Counted from the first letter of the stretch, positions 45,136 through 54,369 are shown. The stretch: DNA of 64,000 nucleotides from Nostocoides sp. (GCA_016716625.1 JADJVJ010000001.1:1-64000), one strand, 5' to 3'. The notes: a model not told the origin generated them from the letters alone. A program made the numbers and translations.

Positions 45136-45263
45136 AAATTACATGAAGATAATTGTCGAGAACGCCAACAGGTGGAGCAACCGGCACTCTCCTCACGCCG
45201 GGGGTTGCCGGCCATCCTCACCGCCTGGCGCCGCCAACGCCCGCACCCCCACAAGCTATGCGC

Positions 45264-48200
45264 TCAGCCCCAACGGATTTCGTGGACCTCTTGGTCGGCG
45301 GCCCGATAGAGAACTCGGCACGTGCTCGACCCGGGATCGGTGAAGGCACTGACCCGCTCCGGCACAGCTCGTGGCGCAACGGCATACACGGTCAGGTCGG
45401 TCCACACCGGCGCACCCGATCCGGGTGCCCAGGCGAGATCGTGCAGATGCCCGTCGGTCCCCACATAGACCACATGCTTGATCCCGGTGGCCGGCACGAA
45501 CCAACCGGCCGGATCGGCCGCGGCGGCGGGGGAACCGGCGGCGGCGGTCAGGTCCCATCCGGAGGCCGGTGCTACGCCCTGCCACCAGATCTCGTAGAGA
45601 TGCCCGTCGACGGCCCGATAGACGACCTGATGGGTGTCGGTGGCGGGCAGGTGGTAGCCGACCGGCACGCCCGCGGCATCGGGTGTTTGGGTCCAGCCGG
45701 ACAGGTCGTCGTGCCCGGTCGGGCCATCCGACCAGTAGAGCGAGTGCACGTGCCCGTCGACTCCGCGGTAAAGCACGATGTTCTGTCCGGTGGTGGTGAC
45801 CGGGTAGGAGCCTGGGTCGCCCGCGGCCAGCGGCGCCTCGACGTAGTCGGTCAGGCACGCGGTCTGGACCGGGTCTACACCCATCCAGAACAGCTCCTGC
45901 AGATGCCCGTCCGGGCGGCGATAGACGATATGGCTGCCACCGGCCAGTTGGTATGCCGCGGGCTCACCGGCCGCCGCCGGCGCCTGGGCGTAGCCGCTCA
46001 GGTCGTCATGCGCAGCCGGCGCGGTCCCGCTCCAGTAGAGGGTGTGGATCCCGCCGTCGACAGCCCGATAGACGACCACATTGGCCCCCTGGGGATCGAT
46101 GAAAGTGGTCGGTTCGCCAGCCGCGGCCGGGGCGAGCGCCCGGTCCGCCAGGCGTCCGCCTCCCGCCGAACCCGGCACATCCCAGATCTCGACGAGGAAG
46201 CCCTCGGCGTCCCGGTAGATGGCCGAGTGGCCCCCGGAGCCGGGAAGGAGCGCGGCGGGGGCGCCAGCCGGCCTCGGCAGCGCGAATCGGCGCGAACGCT
46301 CGCGGTGACGCACCCCACGTGGGCCCTCGACCGCGGCCGCGGCCTCCAGGCTGAGCGTGAACCCGGCCGCCTCGAGCCGCTCAATGGGCAGGTAGTGGAC
46401 GTGGTGAATGACGTTCTCCTGCACCGAGATCAACCGGAAGCCACTGAAACTCACCTGGTTGTTCTCCATCGGTCCCAAGGCACCGGTCTGCAGGAGCAGG
46501 GGCCGGTGCCGAGACCACCACTCGCGCTTGTCCGCGGCGCGGTCGAGCGGATCGGGGTATGGGGGCACCTGGACGGCATACCCGTGCTTGGCGTCATACG
46601 GCATCGGCCACGGCGCGGCGTCGGGCAGTGCCTCCTCGTCGATGTGGACGTAGGTGGCCCGGGAGCCCACCGTGTAGGGGTTGCTGGCCGACGACGTCGC
46701 CTTGACGTCGTCGGCGGTGACGAATCGGGTTTCGTAGTACTGGCGCGGGTTCTGGGTGTAGAAGTCCAGGAAGTAGGCCAGCTCGTCCCCGACGATGCCC
46801 AACCGGATCTCGTTGTGACGGTGGGTGTGCCCGGCGAGCACCAGGTCGGCGCTGCGCCGCCGTCCGTAGCCGACGACGGCTCGGATCAGGTCGTCGGCCT
46901 TACCCCTGGACACCCCGAAATCGAGCAGGTCCTGGCTGTTGCCGCGCTTGAGGTATGCCGGTTCGCCCTCACCGTCGCGGCCGAACCAGTCCCGGTGCTT
47001 GCCGCGCACCCAGTCAGCGTCCAGGCTGGCCAAGGGCTTGGTGTGCCGGGCGGCATACCACCAGGCGTGGCCGGCGTTGGCCGGGCGTTGGGTCTCACGG
47101 AGGTAGTACGGGTACTCGGTGTTCCACGGGTTCACCAGCGGCGCATGCATGGCGAGGATGACCAGCCCTTCGTCGGGTGCCTCATCGATCGCGGCGATCG
47201 CCACCTCGTACTCCCCGTCGGAGACCCCCTCGCAGTTCGGTGATCCGCCGATGAAGGTGCGCTGGTCCTCGCTCACCGCACCCACCCAGCTCTTGAAGGC
47301 CTCCCACATCGTGGTCACCGTGCCCACGTCGTGGGCTGAGTCGACCAGGACGAGCCGGTGCGGCCCCAGAGCGACCACGCCGGTCTGCGGTTCGGCCAGA
47401 TGTTCGCGCCAGGCGCGCAGCGAGGGCTCGATGGCCACCATCGCAGCCGCGTCGTCCTCGTCGATGTTGGGCACGTCCCTCTCGCCGGGGAAATAGAGCG
47501 CATTGGTCAGTGCGATGGCGTCGTCCTTGCCCAGGTTGTAGTCGGAGTGGTTGTGCAACCGGGTCCAGTCCTTGCCCCAGGAATGCACATCGAAGATCAG
47601 CTGGTAGGGGTTGTGCCGGTAGTCGTGGTTGCCGGGGGTCATCAGGATCGGCACCCGCAACTCCTCGACGTTCGGGAACTCGGGGCCAGGGGCCGTGCCC
47701 AGGACGAGCTGGCGGAGGAAGAGCGCATTGCCTCCGCCGAGTGGATCGTCGCTGCTCTCGAACTGGAAGTCGATCAGGTCGCCGGTCGCCACGATGACGT
47801 CCAACTGGCCGGCGTCGTGCAGGGCGTTGGCGAACCGGACGAATCCTCGGAACCGGTCGTTCCAGTTGATCAGTTTCTCCGCGGCCTCGAGGCGGCCCAA
47901 TCCGCGCAGGATCGGCCTGAACTGATCGATTCGGCGGGCCACGTGGGTGTCGGTGAGGTGCGCCAGGCCGAAATCGGACCAATCGGCGCGGTAGTAGACC
48001 GCGTGCGGGGCGACGACCCGCCAGCCCTCTCCGTCGGCCAGGGCGATGTCCAGCAACCGACGCTGCGGCGCGGCGCCGAGCACGGCCCAGGCCCAGGTGC
48101 CGTCGGGCTGCGCCTGCCCCGGCCCGAGCGTGGTCACCACGACGGTGCTCGGGTCGCCGGTCGCCAACGCCGCAATGCGTCCCGACAGCGCGGAGCGGAC

Positions 48201-48446
48201 CAGGGCATCCGGGTCATCGATCTGGCCTTGGACGGTGCCGGTCACTGCGGAGGGCTCCAGGATCTGCAGCTGGTCCGGGGCTGGGCCCGGGAAGTGTGGG
48301 CGACCGACATTCGGCAGCGCGAAGCGCACCTCGACCGCCCCGGTCGGGGTGGTGATCCGGACGCCGCCGTCGTGCCACCGCGCTGTTGCGCCGGGTACTG
48401 CTGCGACGGGGTATGCCGCGAACTCGGGGCCAAGGTCGTTGGACAT
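45264..48446 (-). CDS. Metallophosphoesterase fused to a seven-repeat beta-propeller
   Basis: 1060 residues from ATG 48446 (AGGAGG just before it). The calcineurin-type core has DTH in LAHLTDTHVA, GD in VIVATGDLIDF, GNHD in MTPGNHDYRH, H in LAMHAPLVNP and GHTH in VLAGHTHRHNE. From about residue 730, seven repeats of roughly 48 residues share the pattern H-VVYR-DGHLHELYW, as in PLL/fucose-lectin-like propellers. Seven is the number needed for a closed ring. No signal peptide is seen in the chosen start, so localisation is unclear. It likely hydrolyses a phosphoester of a surface glycan or other ligand bound by the propeller; this is inference. Confidence 0.8.
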   Translation of the reverse strand: MSNDLGPEFAAYPVAAVPGATARWHDGGVRITTPTGAVEVRFALPNVGRPHFPGPAPDQLQILEPSAVTGTVQGQIDDPDALVRSALSGRIAALATGDPSTVVVTTLGPGQAQPDGTWAWAVLGAAPQRRLLDIALADGEGWRVVAPHAVYYRADWSDFGLAHLTDTHVARRIDQFRPILRGLGRLEAAEKLINWNDRFRGFVRFANALHDAGQLDVIVATGDLIDFQFESSDDPLGGGNALFLRQLVLGTAPGPEFPNVEELRVPILMTPGNHDYRHNPYQLIFDVHSWGKDWTRLHNHSDYNLGKDDAIALTNALYFPGERDVPNIDEDDAAAMVAIEPSLRAWREHLAEPQTGVVALGPHRLVLVDSAHDVGTVTTMWEAFKSWVGAVSEDQRTFIGGSPNCEGVSDGEYEVAIAAIDEAPDEGLVILAMHAPLVNPWNTEYPYYLRETQRPANAGHAWWYAARHTKPLASLDADWVRGKHRDWFGRDGEGEPAYLKRGNSQDLLDFGVSRGKADDLIRAVVGYGRRRSADLVLAGHTHRHNEIRLGIVGDELAYFLDFYTQNPRQYYETRFVTADDVKATSSASNPYTVGSRATYVHIDEEALPDAAPWPMPYDAKHGYAVQVPPYPDPLDRAADKREWWSRHRPLLLQTGALGPMENNQVSFSGFRLISVQENVIHHVHYLPIERLEAAGFTLSLEAAAAVEGPRGVRHRERSRRFALPRPAGAPAALLPGSGGHSAIYRDAEGFLVEIWDVPGSAGGGRLADRALAPAAAGEPTTFIDPQGANVVVYRAVDGGIHTLYWSGTAPAAHDDLSGYAQAPAAAGEPAAYQLAGGSHIVYRRPDGHLQELFWMGVDPVQTACLTDYVEAPLAAGDPGSYPVTTTGQNIVLYRGVDGHVHSLYWSDGPTGHDDLSGWTQTPDAAGVPVGYHLPATDTHQVVYRAVDGHLYEIWWQGVAPASGWDLTAAAGSPAAAADPAGWFVPATGIKHVVYVGTDGHLHDLAWAPGSGAPVWTDLTVYAVAPRAVPERVSAFTDPGSSTCRVLYRAADQEVHEIRWG

Positions 48447-48558
48447 GAATCCTCCTGGGGGAGTGGGGGAAGGCGCCAAGAGGGGAGGAGTCGCGGACCT
48501 GGGCTCCTGATACATCGATCGGGCAGTGAGGTTCCGCGGCGGTCGCGTCCGTCCGCAC

Positions 48559-48957
48559 TCAGGGCTCTTCGGCGCTCACTCCCGGGAGATCGCCGAATCG
48601 AGCCGCGGCATCCGAGGTCAGGAGGGTGCGGCCGGTCTGGGCGGCATGAGCCGCGAGGATCAGGTCGTGGGCACCTCGCTGCACCCCTGATCGCCCGACG
48701 TGCGCGATCAGCCGGGCATGGTGCGCGGCGGTTGCCTCGGTGTAGTCGAGGACCTCGACGCTGTCGATGATCGCGGCCAGGGCCCGGGCGCGCGTGGCTG
48801 CCCGCTCGGCGCTGTCAGCGAGCTCGATCCCGGTCTGGTACTCCGCGACCGTGATGGCTGCAACCGCGAGACTGGCATCGTCCAGCGCCCTGACGTCGAC
48901 GTCGCCCCGCTCGTAGGCGATGAGGACATTCGTGTCCAGGATCAGGCGGCTCCCCAC
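48559..48957 (-). CDS. VapC-type PIN-domain toxin
   Basis: 132 residues. The PIN acidic residues are seen in ILDTNVLIAYERGD, AEYQTGIE, GAHDLILAAHA and LLTSDAAARFG. PIN toxins cut RNA, often tRNA. It overlaps the upstream antitoxin gene by 16 bases, the normal layout for a vapBC-like pair. Confidence 0.9.
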   Translation of the reverse strand: MGSRLILDTNVLIAYERGDVDVRALDDASLAVAAITVAEYQTGIELADSAERAATRARALAAIIDSVEVLDYTEATAAHHARLIAHVGRSGVQRGAHDLILAAHAAQTGRTLLTSDAAARFGDLPGVSAEEP

Positions 48958-49199
48958 GGGTCGGGCACCTCCTGCCTCACCGCCGCCATCGCGGCGCTGA
49001 CATCGGCGACGAAGCGCTCGTCTGGCGGCGGGATGTCGGCCAGGGCAGTGCGCAGGTCGCGACCGGTATGGCGGCGGGCTGGCCTGATCTCGGCGATCGG
49101 CCGGTTCCCCCTGGTCACGGTCACGGACTCGCCAGCCTCGACCGCATCTAGCAGGTCCGAGAACCGGCGCGAGGCCTCCGTCGCGGTGATCGTCCTCAT
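48942..49199 (-). CDS. Phd/YefM-type antitoxin
   Basis: 85 residues from ATG 49199. The N-terminus RTITATEASRRFSDLLDAVEAGESVTVTRGNRPIAEIRP is typical of Phd/YefM DNA-binding antitoxins. The C-terminus wraps the PIN toxin encoded next. A perfect palindrome lies 12 bases upstream and is the likely operator for self-repression. Confidence 0.9.
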   Translation of the reverse strand: MRTITATEASRRFSDLLDAVEAGESVTVTRGNRPIAEIRPARRHTGRDLRTALADIPPPDERFVADVSAAMAAVRQEVPDPWGAA

Positions 49200-49210
49200 G
49201 CCTTCAGAGT

Positions 49211-49225
49211 ATCTGATAATCAGAT
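49211..49225. promoter_or_regulatory. Perfect palindrome, antitoxin operator
   Basis: ATCTGATAATCAGAT has 7-bp arms around one base and lies 12 bases upstream of the Phd-type antitoxin start, in an AT-rich stretch that should also hold the promoter. Confidence 0.7.
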
Positions 49226-49245
49226 TTGATGCGGTGCCCATGAGC

Positions 49246-49761
49246 TTATGCGACGGGCCGCACGACGGACAGCCTCCTCGGCGGATCCGGTCTCACCGTG
49301 GGAGTGAGGCCGCAGCGCTTGTCACCAGAACCGATCCACCCGTGCGGTGTCACGGCATACACGTCCCCGTTGAAGGTGGCGGTGAGGTGGTTGGCATATC
49401 GCCACGCCAGCAGCCAGCCGAGCTCACGCGCGGTGGGGACGACGCGACCCTCACGGCACACCAGCGTGATGAACACACCGCTGGGCACTTCCCACCCACC
49501 GTCGACGAAGGCGCGCTCGCCACTGAGTGAGTTCGCGATCTCGCGACACTGCGTGCTCAGGTCGAGCTGGAGACCGACGTCGTGCCCGGCAGAGAGGCCG
49601 GCATCAGCGAACCCGCGCAGGCGACGCGTGCCCGTGACGAGCTGGCTCTCACAGTCGATCCGGGCGATGACGACGTCGCCGACGCGAGCGCGCGTGTGCT
49701 TGAGGACGTGAGAGATGGGCTGTGCGGGGTCGACGAGTTCCCAGGGCCTGCGCGTGCTCAT
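49246..49761 (-). CDS. Hypothetical protein, second of a pair
   Basis: 171 residues from ATG 49761, coupled to the gene before by an ATGA overlap. Opens STRRPWELVDPAQPISHVL, then alternates strands and helices (GDVVIARIDCESQLVTGTRRL, GVFITLVCREGRVVPTARELGWLLAWRYANH). No family recognised. It shares no clear motif with its partner, but the coupling suggests they act together. Confidence 0.65.
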   Translation of the reverse strand: MSTRRPWELVDPAQPISHVLKHTRARVGDVVIARIDCESQLVTGTRRLRGFADAGLSAGHDVGLQLDLSTQCREIANSLSGERAFVDGGWEVPSGVFITLVCREGRVVPTARELGWLLAWRYANHLTATFNGDVYAVTPHGWIGSGDKRCGLTPTVRPDPPRRLSVVRPVA

Positions 49762-50306
49762 GTCGAACCGTCCTCGTCCCACCGTCCACCGAAGCGTTCA
49801 AGGAAGTCTCCTGGGACGAGGACCTGGGTGCTGAGCGCATTGTTGTCCGCGACGATGAGGAAGAGCCCTCGACTGTCATTGCGCTCGGCCACGATGACAC
49901 CAGAGACCACATGATCAAACGTGAAGGCCGCGAAGTCGTCGCGGCCGTCCCGTTGGGCGTAGGCACCGGGCCGCAGGAAGTGGTCGATGAGGTACGCCAG
50001 CTCCTCGACGGCCGAGTTCGACTTCTCGACCTCCCGCCACACCAGACAACAGCCCTGCAGGCACGGCTCCCAGTCACACCGCGACAACCCGACGCGGGGT
50101 TTCGCTGTGATCACCCAACCGCCGCCCGGCAGGGCGCACTCGGGGTGCTCGAACACCTCCGCGCGCGGATGCATCGGCACGGCATACGGATCGTCGGGGT
50201 GAAAGCCGCGCTCGGTCTCGCGAAACGCGCACAGCCACTCGACCTCGGCGTCGTTCAGAGGGGGGATGATGTCGAGACGTCCGAGGTAGTGAGTGCTGAA
50301 GCCCAT
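49758..50306 (-). CDS. Hypothetical protein, first of a pair
   Basis: 182 residues. Opens GFSTHYLGRLDIIPPLNDAEVEWL and contains a conserved-looking WEPCLQGCCLVWREVEKS and an ending FDHVVSGVIVAERNDSRGLF. Similar actinobacterial proteins are known to me only as hypothetical. It is divergent from the lipoprotein gene, with the paired DnaA boxes between them. Confidence 0.65.
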   Translation of the reverse strand: MGFSTHYLGRLDIIPPLNDAEVEWLCAFRETERGFHPDDPYAVPMHPRAEVFEHPECALPGGGWVITAKPRVGLSRCDWEPCLQGCCLVWREVEKSNSAVEELAYLIDHFLRPGAYAQRDGRDDFAAFTFDHVVSGVIVAERNDSRGLFLIVADNNALSTQVLVPGDFLERFGGRWDEDGST

Positions 50307-50374
50307 GGCCAGACCTCCTGAGATGCCGGATTGATGCGAGCGATCTCAGCACATGACACCCCCAGCCCCGGCCC

Positions 50375-50396
50375 TTATCCACAGGTCTGTGGATAA
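50375..50396. promoter_or_regulatory. Inverted pair of perfect DnaA boxes
   Basis: TTATCCACA (50375-50383) and TGTGGATAA (50388-50396) are both exact DnaA boxes, four bases apart, in the 107-base gap between two divergent genes. DnaA may act here as a transcription regulator or be titrated. Confidence 0.7.
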
Positions 50397-50413
50397 CTTC
50401 TGGGGTTTCTGTC

Positions 50414-51952
50414 ATGGTGCGCGAGACTCAAGCCATGACCCGGTCACCGTCGCACCGTTCACGACATGTGCTCCCGACCCTCATGGCAGTCGTCTGCCTC
50501 CTTGCTGCCTGCACGTCGGGGAGCGACCCCGCACCGAGCGATTCCGGCGCGACCACACCGGTCGGCACCAGCAGCGCGTCCCCGAACCCCGGCCCGAGCG
50601 CTGCCGTGGAGCCAGTCGGGCCGCTCACCGAACTCTGGCGCACCCGTGGGCTGACCCCGGTGAGTCAGGTCGCGGTCGTCGCTGGTATGCCGGTGACCTA
50701 TGTCAGCGCCGGCCGGCGGCTCTACCTCGTGGGGCTCGATCCGAAGAGCGGCAAGGAGACCTGGCGAGTGGAGGCGTCGGTGAGCCTGTCCACCGGCCGG
50801 GCCTCGGTGCGCTCCATCAAGGACCAGGTGCTCGCCCTGGTCCCGGCGCACCCCGGCGCCAAGGACGGCAAGGGCGCTCAGGCCACGGTGGCCCTCATCG
50901 ATCCCACCGACGGCACCGTCACCACTGGGCCGTTGGCCGCCGTCTATCACGGCCTGCCCCGCCCGTGCGAGGACGACAAGGCCCTGATCTGTGTCGAGAC
51001 CAAGGCACCCAAACAACCCGCTGACGTCGAGGACGTGGTCACCGTGGCGCACCGGGTTGACCCGGCGACCCTCGCCGTGGGACCGGCGCTCCCAGGCGAC
51101 AGCGCGGCATACGTGCAGACGATGGGTCTGCGCGGCGACGGTGAGACCCGCATCATTCGATCTCAGGGAGGTCAGACGCTGTGGACCTTTGACATCACCA
51201 CGCTCGCCAAGGATCTCAATCTCGGCAACGGCTGGTCGGGGGAGTACTACCCGGCAACCCGGACGGTCGTGCTGACCGTGACCCGCCTCTTCGGCAAGAA
51301 GAGCGTGGACCTCGCGGGGCGCGGAGTCGTCGTGGCGCTCTCGGTCGACACCGGGGCAGTCCTGTGGAAAGCCTCGGATCTGAGCACAATGTGCGGCGAG
51401 CACACGGTGGATGAGACGACCACGGTCGTGCTCGCCTGCCGCAGCACGGGAAGCATCACGTGGGGCTCGTTCTCGGGACCGTTCGTGTTCAAGGGTGTTC
51501 GCGAGCGAGTCGTCGGCCTCGATGTGAGGACGGGCAGGGTCATCTGGGAGTCGCCGCAGGTCACCCATCCGAACGCCTCGACCGAGTCCTTCCCGGAACT
51601 GCTGACGATCCGTGACCTGGAGGATCGTGGACGGCTGTCCGTGGGCGCGTCCTACAAGGGCGCCCCGCCCACCCGCGTGCTCGACCCGAAGGACGGGACG
51701 ATGCGGGAGCTTGCCAAGGGCGAAGCCGTGTGGGACCTGACCTACCCGACCTTCGACCTGTTCTATCCCATGCCGATGCCATGGAACCCGGCCGAGCCCG
51801 GGAACGTCGGCGGTCGCGTCCTCGCCGTGGTGCACGGCAACGGCTCCCCTGCCAAGGTGTGGCCGTGGTACCTGCCGACGCGGGATGTCGTCGACGGGGT
51901 CGGCTTCATCGCGGTGGATGACGCCGTGGTCGCCCTGCGGGAGACCACCTGA
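50414..51952 (+). CDS. Lipoprotein with PQQ-like beta-propeller
   Basis: 512 residues from ATG 50414; ATG 50435 is equally possible. Signal LPTLMAVVCLLAACTSG has a lipobox with its cysteine after LLAA, so the protein should be anchored to the outer face of the membrane. A Ser/Pro-rich linker follows, then blade-like repeats (LVGLDPKSGKETWRVE, VVALSVDTGAVLWKAS, VVGLDVRTGRVIWES) typical of PQQ-like propellers. Ligand unknown. A pair of DnaA boxes lies just upstream. Confidence 0.8.
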   Translation: MVRETQAMTRSPSHRSRHVLPTLMAVVCLLAACTSGSDPAPSDSGATTPVGTSSASPNPGPSAAVEPVGPLTELWRTRGLTPVSQVAVVAGMPVTYVSAGRRLYLVGLDPKSGKETWRVEASVSLSTGRASVRSIKDQVLALVPAHPGAKDGKGAQATVALIDPTDGTVTTGPLAAVYHGLPRPCEDDKALICVETKAPKQPADVEDVVTVAHRVDPATLAVGPALPGDSAAYVQTMGLRGDGETRIIRSQGGQTLWTFDITTLAKDLNLGNGWSGEYYPATRTVVLTVTRLFGKKSVDLAGRGVVVALSVDTGAVLWKASDLSTMCGEHTVDETTTVVLACRSTGSITWGSFSGPFVFKGVRERVVGLDVRTGRVIWESPQVTHPNASTESFPELLTIRDLEDRGRLSVGASYKGAPPTRVLDPKDGTMRELAKGEAVWDLTYPTFDLFYPMPMPWNPAEPGNVGGRVLAVVHGNGSPAKVWPWYLPTRDVVDGVGFIAVDDAVVALRETT

Positions 51953-51982
51953 GCTCATGGGGAGGTTGGTAGCCTGGGTGCC

Positions 51983-52228
51983 ATGCTGGTATCCATTGAC
52001 AAGGCCGGTCGGGTGGTGATCCCCAAGGACCTGCGCGACCGGTTGGATATTGCCGCGGACAGTGAGCTCGACATCACTGTTGAGGGTGGTGACCTGCGGC
52101 TGAGCCCGGTGCGCCAGCGGGGTCGTCGCATCGTGGAGCTCGATGGGTGGCCTGCCCTCGAAGCCGCGGAAGGCCTCGTGGTCACCGACGCGGATGTCAC
52201 GCGGTGGCGTGACGATGGTCAGCGCTGA
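51983..52228 (+). CDS. AbrB/MazE-type antitoxin
   Basis: 81 residues. The swapped-hairpin DNA-binding motif MLVSIDKAGRVVIPKDLRDRLDIAADSELDI is clear. The C-terminal half (LEAAEGLVVTDADVTRWRDDG) should hold the toxin. The next gene, a PIN toxin, begins inside it, so the pair is a VapBC-like module. It probably represses its own promoter. Confidence 0.9.
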   Translation: MLVSIDKAGRVVIPKDLRDRLDIAADSELDITVEGGDLRLSPVRQRGRRIVELDGWPALEAAEGLVVTDADVTRWRDDGQR

Positions 52229-52652
52229 GGTGCCGTCGCAGAAGCGGTATGCCGTGGACACGAGCGTCGCGGTCGCCGCCCTGGACGCGGCACACACCTC
52301 GCACGCTCCGTGCCGCGACGCGGCGCGAACCTACCGGCCGGCGCTGGCCGGGCACGCGGCATACGAGGTCTACTCGGTCCTGACCCGGATGCCGGGGCAG
52401 CTCGCAGTGGCCCCGGACGCCGCGCGGCAGGTGATCCGAGCCGGCTTCCCAGAGGTTGCCTGGCTCGCCGAGGCCGACGCGGCCGACCTTCTCGACCGGG
52501 TCGGGGTGCTGGGTATCACGGGCGGCGGGGTCTATGACGCGCTGGTTGCCAAGGCGGCTCATCGGCATGGCCGGGTGTTGCTGACGCGCGACCGCAGAGC
52601 GATGCGCACCTACGACCTGTTGGGTGTGGAGTACCTCTTCATCGGTGTGTGA
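52215..52652 (+). CDS. PIN-domain toxin
   Basis: 145 residues from ATG 52215, overlapping the antitoxin by 14 bases. PIN acidic residues appear in YAVDTSVAVAALD, AAYEVYSVLTR, GGGVYDALVAKAA and LLTRDRRAM. Likely an RNase that is held by the AbrB-type antitoxin. It is a second, unrelated PIN module only 3 kb from the Phd-linked one. Confidence 0.9.
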   Translation: MVSAEVPSQKRYAVDTSVAVAALDAAHTSHAPCRDAARTYRPALAGHAAYEVYSVLTRMPGQLAVAPDAARQVIRAGFPEVAWLAEADAADLLDRVGVLGITGGGVYDALVAKAAHRHGRVLLTRDRRAMRTYDLLGVEYLFIGV

Positions 52653-52768
52653 CGCCGCGAGTCGTTCTTTCGGCCAGGGCAGGTCCGGCCTGGAGACTGA
52701 TGAGCCGCAGGCTGAGGCGAACCATCGTAGTGATGTACCTATTCGACACACCCGAAGGACTTCTCTCG

Positions 52769-53233
52769 ATGACCACGCACACCCTGCAGACCGCACCCGC
52801 CCCGGCGACCCGCACCGACCAGCAGGTGCCCCTCCAGCTGAAGCTTGCCGCAGCCTGGACCAGCTTCATGTGTCTCTACATCTATGTCGACGTCCTCGGC
52901 CTCTACAAGCCGGGCGCCGTTGAGGGCATCCTCAAAGGCAAGGTCTTCACCTTCGACATCACCCAGACCTTCATGGTCAGCGCACTGGCTGCCTCGGCGG
53001 TCCCGATCATGATGATCCTGCTCTCCACGACCCTGCCCCCGCGCGCCAACCGCACAACGAACCTCGTCGTAGCCTCCCTGCTCATCCCCTGGATGGCGTT
53101 CAACCTCACCGGCGGGGAGTGGCTGTACTACTACGGTCTCGGATTCGCGCTCGAACTGGTCATCCTCGTGTTCATCCTGCGCTCGGCCTGGAACTGGCGA
53201 CGTATGTCGGCGGTCTCTAGCCTGAACGAGTGA
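52769..53233 (+). CDS. DUF6326-like four-TM membrane protein
   Basis: 154 residues from ATG 52769, after GAAGGA; an in-frame ATG 52733 is less likely. Pattern LKLAAAWTSFMCLYIYVDVLGLYKPGAVEGIL, ITQTFMVSALAASAVPIMMILLS, LPPRANRTTNLVVASLLIPW and a last span fits the DUF6326 family, of unknown role. The histidine kinase gene starts on its stop (GTGA), so it may be the sensed or controlled partner of the two-component system. Confidence 0.75.
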   Translation: MTTHTLQTAPAPATRTDQQVPLQLKLAAAWTSFMCLYIYVDVLGLYKPGAVEGILKGKVFTFDITQTFMVSALAASAVPIMMILLSTTLPPRANRTTNLVVASLLIPWMAFNLTGGEWLYYYGLGFALELVILVFILRSAWNWRRMSAVSSLNE

Positions 53234-54369
53234 GAGAGCTCTGGCGCGCTATCTGGCGCGAGCCACGGCCCACCGACATTCCGCCGGTGGGCCGTGGCGA
53301 CTGGATCCTCGTGGCAGCGTTCGAGGCGGTCGCCGTCGTCGAGGCCCTTGCCCGCCCGAGTATGGCGGGGCGCCCCTTCGTCACCCTGATCGCCATGGCT
53401 CTGATCCCGGTGCTGCTGTGGCGCCGGAGCCACCCGATGGTCACCTGCCTCCTCGGCTTCGGTGTCGCGGGAGTGCTCTCCGTCATCCAATGGGCCACCC
53501 GCACAGCCGAACTCGGCTCGTTGGCAATGATGGTCATCCTCATCCTGCTCTACGCGTTGGTTCGCTGGGGCTCGGGGCGCGAGATCGTTGTGGGTATGCC
53601 GTGTGTCGCCGCGGTCGTGGCGCTGGGCATGTACGCCTCCGCGGCCACGGGGCCGGACCTCATCGGTGGCAGCCTTCTCCTGCTCGTCATCGCCTCGCTT
53701 GCCGCGGTGTTCCGCTCGCGTGCCGACCTCTGGCAGCGGCAACGGCGCGAGATCCGCAACCAGGAACGCCTTGCGCTCGCCCGCGAGCTGCACGACACCG
53801 TTGCCCACCACGTCTCCGCCATCGCGGTGCAAGCTCAGGCTGGTGGCGTGGTTGCCCGTGCCCAGCCCGCCCAGGCGGCTCAGGTTCTGGCCACGATCGA
53901 GGCGGAGGCGACGCGCACCCTCGCCGAGATGCGGTCCATGGTCGCCGTGCTCCGCGAGGACGGCCCGGAGGCCTACTCCCCGCTGGCGGGGGTCGCCGAC
54001 CTCTCCGCGCTGGCGCGTGCGGACGCTACCCCGGCCGTCGAGGTCACGCTCACCGGCGCTGTCACCGGGCTGCCGGGACCGGTGGACGCTGCGGTGTACC
54101 GCATCGCGCAGGAGGCACTCACCAATGCCGTCCGTCATGCGCGCGGCGCGACCCATGTCCGCATCGACCTCTGCCGCATGGGCGAGGTCGCCCGGCTGCG
54201 CGTCACCGACGACGGGATGACCCATGCTGGATCCGTGGCACCGCCCGGATTTGGCCTAACTGGCATGGCCGAACGCGCCCAGCTCCTGGGTGGCTCGCTG
54301 ACTGCAGGCCCGTCGCCCGGCGGCGGCTGGGTTGTGGAAGCTGTTCTCCCCGTGCAGGTTTCGCCATGA
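53230..54369 (+). CDS. NarL-type sensor histidine kinase
   Basis: 379 residues, GTG start. Five to six N-terminal membrane spans end near residue 160. The HisKA_3 dimerisation helix has its phosphorylated histidine in ARELHDTVAHHVSAIAVQ. The ATP-binding domain has YRIAQEALTNAVRHA, VTDDG and GFGLTGMAERAQLLGG. The kinase should phosphorylate the regulator encoded next, with which it overlaps by four bases. Confidence 0.9.
   Translation: MRELWRAIWREPRPTDIPPVGRGDWILVAAFEAVAVVEALARPSMAGRPFVTLIAMALIPVLLWRRSHPMVTCLLGFGVAGVLSVIQWATRTAELGSLAMMVILILLYALVRWGSGREIVVGMPCVAAVVALGMYASAATGPDLIGGSLLLLVIASLAAVFRSRADLWQRQRREIRNQERLALARELHDTVAHHVSAIAVQAQAGGVVARAQPAQAAQVLATIEAEATRTLAEMRSMVAVLREDGPEAYSPLAGVADLSALARADATPAVEVTLTGAVTGLPGPVDAAVYRIAQEALTNAVRHARGATHVRIDLCRMGEVARLRVTDDGMTHAGSVAPPGFGLTGMAERAQLLGGSLTAGPSPGGGWVVEAVLPVQVSP

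Noticed and set aside
45153..47243. Long plus-strand frame opposite the phosphoesterase-propeller gene
   Set aside because: The minus-strand protein has complete motifs and repeats; the other strand shows only low-complexity Gly/Arg/Val text.
50459..52297. Long minus-strand frame opposite lipoprotein and antitoxin genes
   Set aside because: Plus-strand genes have signal peptide, repeats and family motifs; the antisense text has none.
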